A stretch of DNA of 38,547 nt, taken from positions 1-38,547 of the forward strand of contig CAYOKT010000021.1 in the NCBI GenBank assembly GCA_964404605.1, written 5' to 3'. The stretch comes from CAYOKT01 sp964404605. GTDB lineage: Bacteria > Electryoneota > Electryoneia > Electryoneales > Electryoneaceae. The position numbers and the translations under genes are program-made. The notes beneath the pieces were generated by a model that was not told where the DNA came from, made no database searches, and saw nothing but the letters and a program-made list of their open reading frames with translations. Positions 8,547 to 17,996 of this stretch are shown piece after piece (the first letter of the stretch is position 1; each line of letters starts with the position of its first letter).

Positions 8547-9368
8547 ATGGTCAACGACACACCCCACGAGCCCCACGAGGAAGCGACTCCGGGCGAGGAG
8601 ACCACGCCGGAAGTCGAGAGCGGTCACGAAGAAGGCGCCGCCATCCCGGAAGCCGGTTCGGCAGAGACCCCGATGATGGGCGGATTCGCGCGGATCATCG
8701 GCGTGTTCACCGAGCCGGACCGCGTGATGCGATCCGTGGCGGAGAAACCCGCCTGGCTCCTGCCGTGCATCATCCTGCTCCTCAGCACGCTGCTCTTCGT
8801 CGCCATCGCCGGTGACGTGCTCCGCGATTTCGCACTGGACCAGATGCGTGACAAGGTCAATGAAATGGTCGCCCAGGGGCGGATTCCCGCGGAGCGGTCG
8901 GAACAGATCATCGAGTCCCAGCAGGGGCTGGTCAACACGATGCTCTATGTAAATCCACCGATCGCCGTCCTCTTCATGCGGCTGCTGCTCACCGTGCTGC
9001 TGCTTTTCCTCGGCAACATCATCCTCGGCGGGATGAAGAGGTTCAAGCACTACTGGTCGCTGGCGTTCCACGGTGGGATGATCGCGGCTCTCGCCGCGCT
9101 CATCAGCGGTGTCCTGATTCGCCTCAGCGGCGACATGTACGGCGCGCAACTGGGTCTCGGCATCCTCGCCCGCAACAACCCGGACTCGACGCTGTTCAAG
9201 ATTCTCACCGTCTTCAACGTTTTCACCATCTGGGAGGCGGTCGTCGTCGGGATCGGCCTGGCCGTGCTGGCGAACAGCAAGCGGAGCACCGGTGTCGTCC
9301 TGATGCTCATCGTCTATCTCGGGCTCGGGCTCATCACCTCCCTGCTCTTCGGGCAATCGATGGTGTAA
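8547..9368 (+). CDS. Yip1-domain membrane protein heading the efflux operon
   Basis: A 273-residue integral membrane protein. An acidic, Glu/Pro/Thr-rich tail of about 50 residues precedes a compact segment (GFARIIGVFTEPDRVMRSVAE) and five predicted membrane spans, the layout of bacterial Yip1-domain proteins. The function of bacterial Yip1 proteins is not settled. The start at 8547 is fixed by GGAGGAGGG at 8536-8543; the longer open frame upstream lacks a ribosome site. It is followed after 66 bp by the TolC-like gene and the remaining transporter genes in the same direction, so it may take part in assembly of the complex in the membrane. That link is inferred from position only. Confidence 0.78.
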   Translation: MVNDTPHEPHEEATPGEETTPEVESGHEEGAAIPEAGSAETPMMGGFARIIGVFTEPDRVMRSVAEKPAWLLPCIILLLSTLLFVAIAGDVLRDFALDQMRDKVNEMVAQGRIPAERSEQIIESQQGLVNTMLYVNPPIAVLFMRLLLTVLLLFLGNIILGGMKRFKHYWSLAFHGGMIAALAALISGVLIRLSGDMYGAQLGLGILARNNPDSTLFKILTVFNVFTIWEAVVVGIGLAVLANSKRSTGVVLMLIVYLGLGLITSLLFGQSMV

Positions 9369-9434
9369 CCTGGACGGCAGGCTGAACGTCCATTGAAAGA
9401 GTTCCCAACCGTCACCTCAGGGGGAATCCGAGCG

Positions 9435-10805
9435 ATGAACCGCGCTCTCACCATATTCCTTAGCACCGTTTTCCTGGCCACCGCCGGCGCCGTCCGCGCC
9501 GGGGCGGAGACGCACTCGATTCCCGAGCCGCCGCTCATCATGAGCGACTCTCCCAAGACGGTGGAGGACCTGGTCTCCATCGCGCTGGATAACGAGGCGA
9601 CGCTGCGCAAGGCGATCGAGGACGAGAAGCTGATCGGGCTGGCCACCCGCAGCGCCTACGGCACCTTCATGCCTTCGGTCCGCGCGGGCGCCGATTTCAC
9701 GAACACCCGGTCGGAGATCCCGATCATCCAGGGCGGCACCATCGTCGGCTCCTCGGAGAAATGGTCCAGCCAGAGCACGATGCGGCTCACGGTGACGGAG
9801 GAGTTGTTCCGCGGCGGGGCGCGGTTCTTCGACCTCCGGCGCGCGCTGCTCACGGTGGACAACACCCGCCTCTCGACCGACTTCACCCGCCAGCAGCTCG
9901 AGTACAACGTCAAGACCGCCGTCTACCGTTACCTGTCGGCGGAGAACAACCTCAGCCTGGCGCGCGAGATCCTCGAGCAGCAACGGGATAACTACCGGTT
10001 CGCCCAGGCCCGCTTCGCCAGCGGCGAGGTGATCGAGCTGGACGTGATGCAGGCGGAAATCGACGTGAACAACGCCGAGAACGCCGTGCTCGAAGCCGAG
10101 CAGACCCTGGAGAACGCCCGGGAAGCGTTGAACCTGGCCATCGGGGCGAACCTCGAGAGCCGGTATCCCGTCCAGGGCGAGCTGGAACCGGTTCTCCCCG
10201 ACCTGGACCCGGACGAACTCGTCGCCGTGGCGATCCGCACGCGGCCGGATTACCTCAGCATGAAAAACCGGGTCGCCATCCAGCACAGCGCGATCAAGAG
10301 CGCGAACGCGGCCTACCTTCCCGCCGCGAGCATGGGCGCGCAACTTCAGCGCACCGGCAGCGAGATAGGCCAGAACCGGTTCCAGCTTTCGCCCGAAAGC
10401 GAAACGCGCTACTACTGGTTCAACCTGAGCTGGACGCTCTTCGACGGTTTCCAGCGCGAGCTGAACCGTGAACAGGCGGTCATCGAGAAGCGGAAAGCGA
10501 TGTGGGACCTTCGCCGGCAGGAGCAGCAGATCGCGGCGACCATCCGGCAGGAATGGCGCAGCATGGACCGCCTCTACAACCAGATACGCGTCTCGGACAA
10601 GAATCGTACCCTGGCCCGCCGGCAGCTCGACCTCGAGCAGGAGCGGTACCGTATCGGCGCCTCCTCCCAGCTCCAGTTGCGGAACGCCCAGGTGACCTTC
10701 AACCAGTCCGAGACGGACTACATCGTAAAAGTGTTCAATTTCTTCACCACGAAAGCGGCGCTCGAACGTGACATCGGGCGGCCGCTCGAGGAGGTAACCC
10801 CGTGA
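9435..10805 (+). CDS. TolC-family outer-membrane efflux channel
   Basis: A 456-residue outer-membrane factor that would form the exit duct of a tripartite pump. The start at 9435 gives a clean signal peptide (MNRALTIFLSTVFLATAGAVRA, about 22 residues). Two long alpha-helical repeats follow, each with heptad-rich stretches (ILEQQRDNYRFAQARFASGE and the matching second copy RRQLDLEQERYRIGASSQ), as in the internal duplication of TolC. The segment ARFASGEVIELDVMQAEIDV is typical of the family. Its stop overlaps the GTG start of the adaptor gene (GTGA at 10802-10805), so channel and adaptor are translationally coupled. Confidence 0.92.
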   Translation: MNRALTIFLSTVFLATAGAVRAGAETHSIPEPPLIMSDSPKTVEDLVSIALDNEATLRKAIEDEKLIGLATRSAYGTFMPSVRAGADFTNTRSEIPIIQGGTIVGSSEKWSSQSTMRLTVTEELFRGGARFFDLRRALLTVDNTRLSTDFTRQQLEYNVKTAVYRYLSAENNLSLAREILEQQRDNYRFAQARFASGEVIELDVMQAEIDVNNAENAVLEAEQTLENAREALNLAIGANLESRYPVQGELEPVLPDLDPDELVAVAIRTRPDYLSMKNRVAIQHSAIKSANAAYLPAASMGAQLQRTGSEIGQNRFQLSPESETRYYWFNLSWTLFDGFQRELNREQAVIEKRKAMWDLRRQEQQIAATIRQEWRSMDRLYNQIRVSDKNRTLARRQLDLEQERYRIGASSQLQLRNAQVTFNQSETDYIVKVFNFFTTKAALERDIGRPLEEVTP

Positions 10806-12145
10806 GCGTGAACGGCAAAAAGAAGAGCAGGAAAAAGACCTGGGTGATCCTCGGCATCGTCGTGCTGCTGGGTGTGCTGGTCGTCGCCAATCTCGCGATG
10901 AAGCGCAAGCCGAAGGGTCAGAAGGTCGATGTCGCCGTGGCCAAGTTGGACAGCCTCGTGCAGACCGTTTCCGCCTCGGGGAAGATCCAGCCGAAGGTGG
11001 AGGTCAACATCAGCGCGAACGTCTCCGGCCGCATCCTCTACCTCGGCGCGGACGAGGGCGACAAGGTGACCAAGGGGCAGCTCCTGGTCAAGATCGAGGA
11101 CGAGACCTACAACGCCCAGCTCCAGCAGATGCGTTACGCCCTGATGAGCACCCAGGCCAGCCTCGACGAAGCCCAGTCGCAGCTCCGCCGGACGATGGAA
11201 CTGTACGATGCGAACCTCTCGAGCGACGCGGAGCTGGAGGCGAAGCAGGCCGCCGTCCGGCGTTTCGAGGCGGATGTCGAACGGCTGAAGGCGAACGTCA
11301 CCCAGGCCGAGGACAACCTGCGGAAAACCCGCATCTATTCCCCCATCGACGGGATCGTCACCCGGTTGAACAAGGAGATCGGCGAGATGGCCATCGGGGC
11401 CACCTTCTCCGAGGATGTCATCCTCGTCGTCTCCAAGCTGGACCAGATGGAGGTGAACGTCGAGGTCAACGAGAACGATGTTATCCTCGTCGCCCTCGGC
11501 GACCCGGTGAAGATCGAGGTCTTCGCCATCCCGGACACGAGCTTCCGCGGCACGGTGACCGAAATCGCCCACTCCGGGATCGTCCGCGGGCAGGGCAGCG
11601 CCGAGGAGGTGACCAACTTCGAGGTCACCGTGGCGGTGAACGACTTCGTGCCGGAACTGCGGCCGGGGATGAGCGCCACGGTGGAGATCGAAACCGACCG
11701 GCGCGACCGGACCCTCGTGCTCCCCCAGGAAGCCGTCACCGTCCGCTCCCTGAAGGAGGAGAAGAAGATCGAGAAACGGACCCTCGGCGGGAAGAAGGGA
11801 AAAGGAGGCCGCAAGAAGGGCGACGGCGGGGAGCGCAGCAGCGGGATGCGCCCGGAGGACGAACCTGTCGAAGTGGTCTTCGTGGTCAAGAACGATACCG
11901 CCTGGGTGCGCCCGGTGAAGCTCGGCATCTATTCGGACACCCACTTCGAAATCCTCTCGGGCATCGAGGACGGCGACATCGTGGTCTCGGGGCCGTTCCG
12001 CCTGCTGTCTCGCGAGCTGCACAGCGGCACACGGGTCGAATACACCGCGCCGGAACAGGAGAACGGAGACGAGGAACCGGCGGCGGAAGTCGCGACGACC
12101 GGGGACGGCGAAAAGGGTGAAACAACGGAAGAGAGCCAGCAATGA
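10802..12145 (+). CDS. MacA/HlyD-type periplasmic adaptor protein
   Basis: A 447-residue membrane-fusion protein that would link the ABC permeases to the TolC channel. An N-terminal basic stretch is followed by one membrane anchor (WVILGIVVLLGVLVVANLAM, about residues 16-35). A lipoyl-like half-motif, a helical hairpin rich in Gln, Glu and Arg (about 100-170), the second lipoyl half and beta-barrel domains come next. An unusual Lys/Gly-rich insertion (about residues 320-355, with KKGKGGRKKGDGG) interrupts the C-terminal membrane-proximal part. The start is GTG at 10802, overlapping the tolC stop. Its own stop overlaps the ATPase start (ATGA at 12142). Confidence 0.9.
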   Translation: MSVNGKKKSRKKTWVILGIVVLLGVLVVANLAMKRKPKGQKVDVAVAKLDSLVQTVSASGKIQPKVEVNISANVSGRILYLGADEGDKVTKGQLLVKIEDETYNAQLQQMRYALMSTQASLDEAQSQLRRTMELYDANLSSDAELEAKQAAVRRFEADVERLKANVTQAEDNLRKTRIYSPIDGIVTRLNKEIGEMAIGATFSEDVILVVSKLDQMEVNVEVNENDVILVALGDPVKIEVFAIPDTSFRGTVTEIAHSGIVRGQGSAEEVTNFEVTVAVNDFVPELRPGMSATVEIETDRRDRTLVLPQEAVTVRSLKEEKKIEKRTLGGKKGKGGRKKGDGGERSSGMRPEDEPVEVVFVVKNDTAWVRPVKLGIYSDTHFEILSGIEDGDIVVSGPFRLLSRELHSGTRVEYTAPEQENGDEEPAAEVATTGDGEKGETTEESQQ

Positions 12146-12912
12146 GCACCCTTATCCGCCTGAAAGGGATCACCAAGGTCTACGAGATCGGCCGGTTCAA
12201 GGTGCCGGCACTCCGCGGGATCGACCTGACCATCGAGCGCGGGGAGTATCTCGCGATCATGGGGCCCTCCGGGTCGGGCAAATCCACGCTGATGAACATC
12301 ATCGGCTGCCTCGACACCCCGACCGCCGGCGTGTACCACCTCAGCGGCGAGGAGGTTCAGGAGATGACGGACAACGAACTCGCCGACATCCGGAACCGCC
12401 GCATCGGGTTCGTCTTCCAGACCTTCAACCTCCTGCCCCGGGCGAACGCCTTTCACAACGTCGAGCTGCCCCTGATCTACGCGGGCATGTCCCGCGCGGA
12501 GCGGCGCAAGCGCACGACCGAGGCCCTCGAGCGGGTCGGGCTCGCCGACCGGATGCACCACAAGCCGAACGAGCTATCCGGGGGACAGAGGCAGCGTGTC
12601 GCGGTCGCCCGCGCCCTGGTCAACCAGCCCAGCCTGCTCCTCGCGGACGAACCCACCGGCAACCTGGACAGCCGGACGAGCTACGAGATCATGGAGTTGT
12701 TCAAGCAACTGCATGAACAGGGGAACACCATCGTACTCGTCACCCACGAAGAGGATATCGCGGGCTACGCGCACCGGGTGGTGAGGCTGCTGGACGGCAT
12801 GGTCCACAGCGATCAGCGGCAGACACCGCGCTCGGGGGAGAACGGCGGTTTCGCGCACAAGCCGTTCGAGGACGAGGAGCAGACCCCTCCCGCCGCAGCC
12901 GCGGGAGCATGA
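12142..12912 (+). CDS. MacB/LolD-type ABC transporter ATP-binding protein
   Basis: A 256-residue ABC ATPase powering the adjacent permeases. Walker A GPSGSGKST is at residues 41-49, the Q-loop in FVFQTFNLLPRANA, the ABC signature LSGGQRQR near 145-152, Walker B LLLADEPTGNLD and the H-loop VTHEED. In typical MacB the ATPase is fused to one permease; here it is a free subunit as in LolD. A Pro/Ala-rich tail of about 25 residues follows the core. The start overlaps the adaptor stop, and the first permease begins 44 bp downstream. Confidence 0.94.
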   Translation: MSTLIRLKGITKVYEIGRFKVPALRGIDLTIERGEYLAIMGPSGSGKSTLMNIIGCLDTPTAGVYHLSGEEVQEMTDNELADIRNRRIGFVFQTFNLLPRANAFHNVELPLIYAGMSRAERRKRTTEALERVGLADRMHHKPNELSGGQRQRVAVARALVNQPSLLLADEPTGNLDSRTSYEIMELFKQLHEQGNTIVLVTHEEDIAGYAHRVVRLLDGMVHSDQRQTPRSGENGGFAHKPFEDEEQTPPAAAAGA

Positions 12913-12956
12913 ACCCCCCGGATCTCCCGGCCGGGTAGAACGCGGAGCGACGCGTC

Positions 12957-14192
<1,236 letters not shown>

Positions 14193-14196
14193 GGCG

Positions 14197-15419
14197 ATGA
14201 ACCTGCGCGAATCCTTCTCCATCTCGGTCACCAGCATCTTCTCCCAGAAGCTGCGCAGCGCGCTGACACTGCTCGGCGTGGTCATCGGGGTGATGACCAT
14301 CATCGCGACGATGTCCATCGTCGAGGGGTTGAAAAACCTGATGGACCGGGAGATGTCCCAGCTCTCCGCCAGCGTCTTCCAGGTGCAGAGGTACGATGTA
14401 AACATCGGGATCCATGTGGGGCGCCGGAGGCGGCAGTACCGGCCGAAGATCACCATGCGCGAGGTCCGCGCCATCCAGAGGAACGTGCCCCTCGTGGCGA
14501 ATGTCGCCCCCGAGGTGTGGAAGTTCGCCGCCACGGTGAAATACAAGAATATCGCCACGCACCCGATCAACAACGTCTGCGGCGGTGTACCGGGCAGCTT
14601 CCCCAACAACGCCTATTACGTCGAAAGCGGCCGTGCGATCACGGACCAGGATGTGCAGTTCGCCCGCCCCGTGGTCGTGCTCGGGTCGAAGGTGGCGCAG
14701 AAGCTCTTCCCCTACCGCGACCCGCTGGGCGAGCATGTCACGGTCGACGGGCAGCGTGCCCTCGTGGTCGGCGTGCTCCAGGAATTCGGCAGTGTGCTGA
14801 ACCGCAACGCCGACTACCTCGTCGTCATACCGATCACCACCTTCACCCAGTGGTGGGGCGCGGAGCGAAGCTGGAACATTACCATCCAGGTGCGTGACCC
14901 GAAGCATATGGACGACGCCATCGACCAGACCATCGCCGCCCTGCGCAGCGCGCGCGGGCTGCGCCCCGGCGAGGAGAACAACTTCGCCATCTGGCACTCC
15001 GATCAGCTCATCGACAGCTTCAACCAGATGACCAAGTGGATCCGTGTCGCCGCCATCGGGATCGCCTCGATCGCCCTGCTGGTCGCCGGGGTGGGGATCA
15101 TGAACATCATGCTCGTCTCGGTGACCGAGCGGACACGGGAGATCGGGGTGCGCAAGGCGCTCGGCGCACGGCGTCGTTCGATCCTCGGCCAGTTCCTCGT
15201 CGAGGCGGTGATCCTCACCGAGATCGGCGCGCTTGTCGGCGTGATCATCGGGATCGCCGCCGCGTTTCTGCTCGGCAGCGCCGTCAAGCTCCCCGTGGCG
15301 ATCCCCCTCTGGGCGGTGGGGCTGGGCATCCTCTTCTGCAGCCTGATCGGCCTCGTCTTCGGCACCTGGCCCGCCTGGAAGGCCGCCCGCCTCGATCCCA
15401 TCGAAGCGCTGCGGTACGA
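14197..15419 (+). CDS. MacB-type ABC permease (second of a pair, 3' end in a gap)
   Basis: At least 407 residues of a second MacB/FtsX permease, with the same plan as its neighbour: one N-terminal span, a periplasmic domain, and three C-terminal spans around GVGIMNIMLVSVTERTREIG. The readable frame ends in LDPIEALRY plus a partial codon at 15419. Because this family usually stops within a few residues of EALRYE, probably only the stop codon and a few bases are lost in the run of N from 15420. Any frame continuing beyond the gap is not part of this protein. It is the last visible gene of the efflux operon, but another gene could lie in the gap. Confidence 0.9.
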
Positions 15420-15519
15420 NNNNNNNNNNNNNNNNNNNNNNNNNNNNNNNNNNNNNNNNNNNNNNNNNNNNNNNNNNNNNNNNNNNNNNNNNNNNNNNNN
15501 NNNNNNNNNNNNNNNNNNN
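15420..15519. other. Assembly gap of exactly 100 N
   Basis: Unlike the gap at 36470, the flanks share no overlap that I can see, so real sequence of unknown length may be missing. The round length indicates a scaffolding placeholder. Confidence 0.95.
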
Positions 15520-15549
15520 GCAACGTGGTGTCGGCCACCCAGAACAGAA

Positions 15550-15574
15550 CAGCCCGGGGAACACCCCCGGGCTG
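15550..15574 (-). terminator. Hairpin terminator after the four-TM protein gene
   Basis: Perfect 10-bp stem (CAGCCCGGGG 15550-15559, CCCCGGGCTG 15565-15574) with a 5-base loop. On the minus strand it is followed by TTCTGTTCTG, a weak U-tract, 48 bp after the stop at 15623. It could also end the efflux operon from the other side. Confidence 0.55.
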
Positions 15575-15622
15575 CTGCTGATTTGCTTCCTTCCTGCCCG
15601 CCTGACGGGCCGGGACGGTCTC

Positions 15623-16165
15623 CTACTCTTCCGCCTTCTCCCCGCCGGTCTCCTCCTCCCCGGCCGGTTCCGCGCCTCCGGTTTCGGGGGCCGCAGTCTC
15701 CGGGGCGGCGGGTTCAGGTGCCGCAACCTCCGCGCCGGCACCCTCCCCCTCACGGTAGATCCACGCGCCGACGAACGTCGCCAGCGGCATCTCGACCAGT
15801 GTCCAGAGGAGCATGGTAATGGCTATGCTGGAAGTGTACACGCCGACAGCCAGACCTCCCAGGTTCGACATCACGGAGACGAGAAGCCAGATGACAAGCC
15901 CGGCGTAAATCGCGGTTTTCGGGCCGGCGCCGAAACGGGGACGAATCGCCGCATACAGCCACACGGCGACCAGTCCGAGGATGAACAGGAGAACGATCAT
16001 CGTGATCGATCCCCCACCGGTCATCCCGCCGAAGTTGTGGGTCTTCTGATAGTCCATCCACGCCGGCCCGAGGATAAAGGCATGCAGCACAGACTCGCTG
16101 ATGTTGATGATCAGCCCGGCCACCAGGCCGCCGATAATGACACGGCCCACAGCAATTTTACCCAT
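15623..16165 (-). CDS. Conserved four-span membrane protein with Ala/Pro/Glu-rich tail
   Basis: A 180-residue inner-membrane protein I cannot name. It has four predicted spans: about residues 3-27 (RVIIGGLVAGLIINISESV), 50-71 (ITMIVLLFILGLVAVWLYAAI), 79-105 and 108-130. The C-terminal 40 residues are low-complexity, with AAPE-type repeats and an acidic end. The start at 16165 is set by a very strong GAAGGAGGAGAA ribosome site; the long in-frame extension upstream carries no such signal. It has its own promoter at 16279 and terminator at 15550, so it is a monocistron convergent with the efflux operon. Small membrane proteins of similar plan are common in soil and subsurface bacteria without known role. 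Confidence 0.75.
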   Translation of the reverse strand: MGKIAVGRVIIGGLVAGLIINISESVLHAFILGPAWMDYQKTHNFGGMTGGGSITMIVLLFILGLVAVWLYAAIRPRFGAGPKTAIYAGLVIWLLVSVMSNLGGLAVGVYTSSIAITMLLWTLVEMPLATFVGAWIYREGEGAGAEVAAPEPAAPETAAPETGGAEPAGEEETGGEKAEE

Positions 16166-16278
16166 GGTTCTCCTCCTTCTTCTGCGCGCTTCCCGCGTGA
16201 AACACCCCACGCGCGGAGCAGCACACACAAGGACGCAGCTGTTCCCCACTGGAAAAGAGCGCCCCACTCCCCTGGGTG

Positions 16279-16307
16279 AATGTAGAGGCGTGGCGGACCG
16301 AGTGCAA
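16279..16307 (-). promoter_or_regulatory. Putative promoter of the four-span membrane protein gene
   Basis: On the minus strand TTGCAC (16302-16307), 17-bp spacer, TACATT (16279-16284). The leader to the ATG at 16165 is about 105 nt. Confidence 0.55.
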
Positions 16308-16345
16308 TTCATGCGGCGGGCGGCCCCAAGCCGGGCAGGCGGGCC

Positions 16346-16386
16346 AAAGGAAAAGCCGCGGCTCCCGGCGGTGCCGGATGCCGCGG
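16346..16386 (-). terminator. Terminator of the tRNA operon
   Basis: On the minus strand CCGCGGC pairs with GCCGCGG (16380-16386 with 16356-16362), with an inner CCGGC/GCCGG stem after a 2x2 internal loop, followed by CTTTTCCTTT. It lies 8 bp after tRNA-Glu. Confidence 0.8.
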
Positions 16387-16393
16387 TCAAGGG

Positions 16394-16466
<73 letters not shown>

Positions 16467-16595
16467 GAAGCGAACACTCCCGCAGGGGAGCGAAGGAGCG
16501 CGAAAGATTTACACCCGCCCTTTCCGGGAGGGAGCCGTGGGGCGGGGCGGCACGGCGCGGACCGCCTGCCCGCCACACCGCTTCACCTCACGTCG

Positions 16596-16670
16596 GGTCC
16601 GTGATGGGATTTGAACCCACGGCCTCCTGGGCCACAACCAGGCGCTCTAACCAACTGAGCTACACGGACC
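16596..16670 (-). tRNA. tRNA-His (GTG)
   Basis: The acceptor has the extra eighth pair expected for tRNA-His (GGTCCGTG with CACGGACC, giving G-1:C73). The anticodon loop TTGTGGC lies on CCTGG/CCAGG, and the T arm contains GGTTCAAATCC. CCA is not encoded. Confidence 0.95.
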
Positions 16671-16677
16671 GTGCAGG

Positions 16678-16751
16678 TACGCCTGCGGGGACTCGAACCC
16701 CGAACCCCCGGCTTAGAAGGCCGGTGCTCTATCCGGTTGAGCTACAGGCGT
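16678..16751 (-). tRNA. tRNA-Arg (TCT)
   Basis: A 74-nt cloverleaf with acceptor ACGCCTG/CAGGCGT. The anticodon loop CTTCTAA on CCGGC/GCCGG gives TCT, which reads AGA and AGG. The T arm has GGTTCGAGTCC. Discriminator A, no encoded CCA (ACCT follows). Confidence 0.95.
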
Positions 16752-16860
16752 CTGATCCGGCCGCCGGGTCGGCGGGCCGCCCCGCCTTCCCTTGAGGAGA
16801 ACAGGCTCCGGGACGGGAGGGCCGTCCGTCCTCTTTCCGATCACCCGCCCCTTCCGCCGG

Positions 16861-16934
16861 TCGGGGCGGTCGGATTCGAACCGACGGCCTCCGGCTCCCA
16901 AAGCCGGTGCGCTACCGGGCTGCGCCACGCCCCG
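16861..16934 (-). tRNA. tRNA-Pro (TGG)
   Basis: The acceptor CGGGGCG pairs with CGCCCCG and starts with C1, usual for bacterial tRNA-Pro. The anticodon loop TTTGGGA on CCGGC/GCCGG gives TGG. The T arm has GGTTCGAATCC. It is first in the operon and closest to the promoter at 16968. Confidence 0.95.
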
Positions 16935-16967
16935 GGGGGTGGTTCAAGCCCCGCTGAACCGAGCGCC

Positions 16968-16996
16968 AAAATACCCCCATCCGCCTGAAGTGTCAA
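16968..16996 (-). promoter_or_regulatory. Promoter of the Pro-Arg-His-Glu tRNA operon
   Basis: On the minus strand a consensus TTGACA (16991-16996), 17-bp spacer and TATTTT (16968-16973). The transcript would start near 16961, about 27 nt before tRNA-Pro. This is the closest match to the sigma70 consensus in the window, as expected for stable RNA. Confidence 0.85.
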
Positions 16997-17063
16997 GCCC
17001 GCCCGGCGCGTGCCCGAGTCCGCCCGTGAAACCTGAAGATGACCGGATTCGCCAGCCGCGGCG

Positions 17064-17095
17064 GGGTGGCCCGGGGCTTGCCCCGGGTTTCACCC
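17064..17095 (+). repeat. Dispersed palindromic repeat, compact copy
   Basis: GGGTGGCCCGGGGC, TT, GCCCCGGGTTTCACCC. The stem CCCGGGGC/GCCCCGGG is perfect with a TT turn. The outer boxes match the copies at 27096-27142 and 36199-36260. It lies between the sdh terminator and the tRNA promoter. Confidence 0.7.
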
Positions 17096-17113
17096 GCCGC
17101 AGCCGTGCGCACA

Positions 17114-17147
17114 GCGAAGAAACGCCCGGACATGTGCTGTCCGGGCG
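17114..17147 (-). terminator. Intrinsic terminator of the sdh operon
   Basis: Perfect 10-bp stem (CGCCCGGACA 17123-17132, TGTCCGGGCG 17138-17147) with a 5-base loop. On the minus strand TTTCTTCGC follows. It lies about 100 bp after the sdhB stop. Confidence 0.85.
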
Positions 17148-17246
17148 GGTGAATCGCGAAAGGTTTTCCGTACTGTCCCGGGATGCAGTTCCGGCTTCGC
17201 AATGCTGCGCCGCGACAAGCCGCTCCCGGGCAAGGTCACGGCATTC

Positions 17247-17951
17247 TCACATCCTCTCCTGCACCACCTTCCGTTGCAGCTTGCTGATCGCCTCGGTGGG
17301 GTTGAGGTCCTTGGGGCAGGCATGGTAGCAGTTGGTGATCTTGTGACAACGCCAGAGGCCGTGCCGGTTGTCCAGCGCCTCCACCCGCTGTTCGAAGCCC
17401 TTGTCCCGCGTGTCGAACGTGTAACGGAACGCCTTGAGCAGGGCCGCCGGACCGAGGTATTCGCCGTCATTCCAGAAACTCGGGCAGGAGCTCGTGCACG
17501 CGCCGCAGAGGATGCAGGCGATCGAGGTCCCCATCAGGGCGAACTCCGCGGGCGACTGTAACCATTCCGTGGCCGGCGGCGGGTCGTCGTTGATCAGCCA
17601 GGGCTTCACGCGCTTCAGCGCCTCGTAGAACGGGTCCATGTTGACGACGAGATCCTTGTAGATCTCGAAGCCGGGCAACGGATCGATGACGATCGGGTCC
17701 CTGGGAATCGTGGTGAGCTGCTGCTCGCACGCCAGGTTGTTCAGCCCCTGGACCTGCATCGCGCAGGAACCGCAGATCCCGTGACGGCAACTGCGGCGGA
17801 AGGTGAGGGTTCCATCCTGGTATCCCTTGATCTGGATCAGGGCATCGAGCACTGTCCATGCGGGTTCGCAGTCAACCTCGTAGGTCTTGTAACAGGGCTT
17901 CTTGTCCGTTTCCGGGTTAAAGCGGAAGATCTTGAATGTGCGCACCGGCAT
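17247..17951 (-). CDS. sdhB: Succinate dehydrogenase iron-sulfur subunit
   Basis: A 234-residue electron-transfer subunit of complex II. The [2Fe-2S] ligands are Cys55, Cys60, Cys63 and Cys75 in SCRHGICGSCAM and its partner. The [4Fe-4S] ligands are Cys146, Cys149, Cys152 in CILCGACTSSCP. The [3Fe-4S] site uses Cys156, Cys202 and Cys208, with Cys212 (CHKITNCYHACP) returning to the [4Fe-4S] cluster, as in the family. It passes electrons from the SdhA flavin to the membrane anchors. It is the last gene of the minus-strand operon, 45 bp after sdhA and just before a strong terminator. Fumarate reductase cannot be fully excluded by sequence, but gene order and two short anchors fit succinate dehydrogenase. 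Confidence 0.95.
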   Translation of the reverse strand: MPVRTFKIFRFNPETDKKPCYKTYEVDCEPAWTVLDALIQIKGYQDGTLTFRRSCRHGICGSCAMQVQGLNNLACEQQLTTIPRDPIVIDPLPGFEIYKDLVVNMDPFYEALKRVKPWLINDDPPPATEWLQSPAEFALMGTSIACILCGACTSSCPSFWNDGEYLGPAALLKAFRYTFDTRDKGFEQRVEALDNRHGLWRCHKITNCYHACPKDLNPTEAISKLQRKVVQERM

Positions 17952-17996
17952 GATGTCTCCCCGACTTGAGGATTGGTTTCCGCGCGGACGGCCCGC

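Noticed and set aside
15420..15819. Continuation of the second permease frame beyond the N gap
   Set aside because: The readable family ending is reached before the gap, and the sequence after it is antisense to the four-span protein gene.
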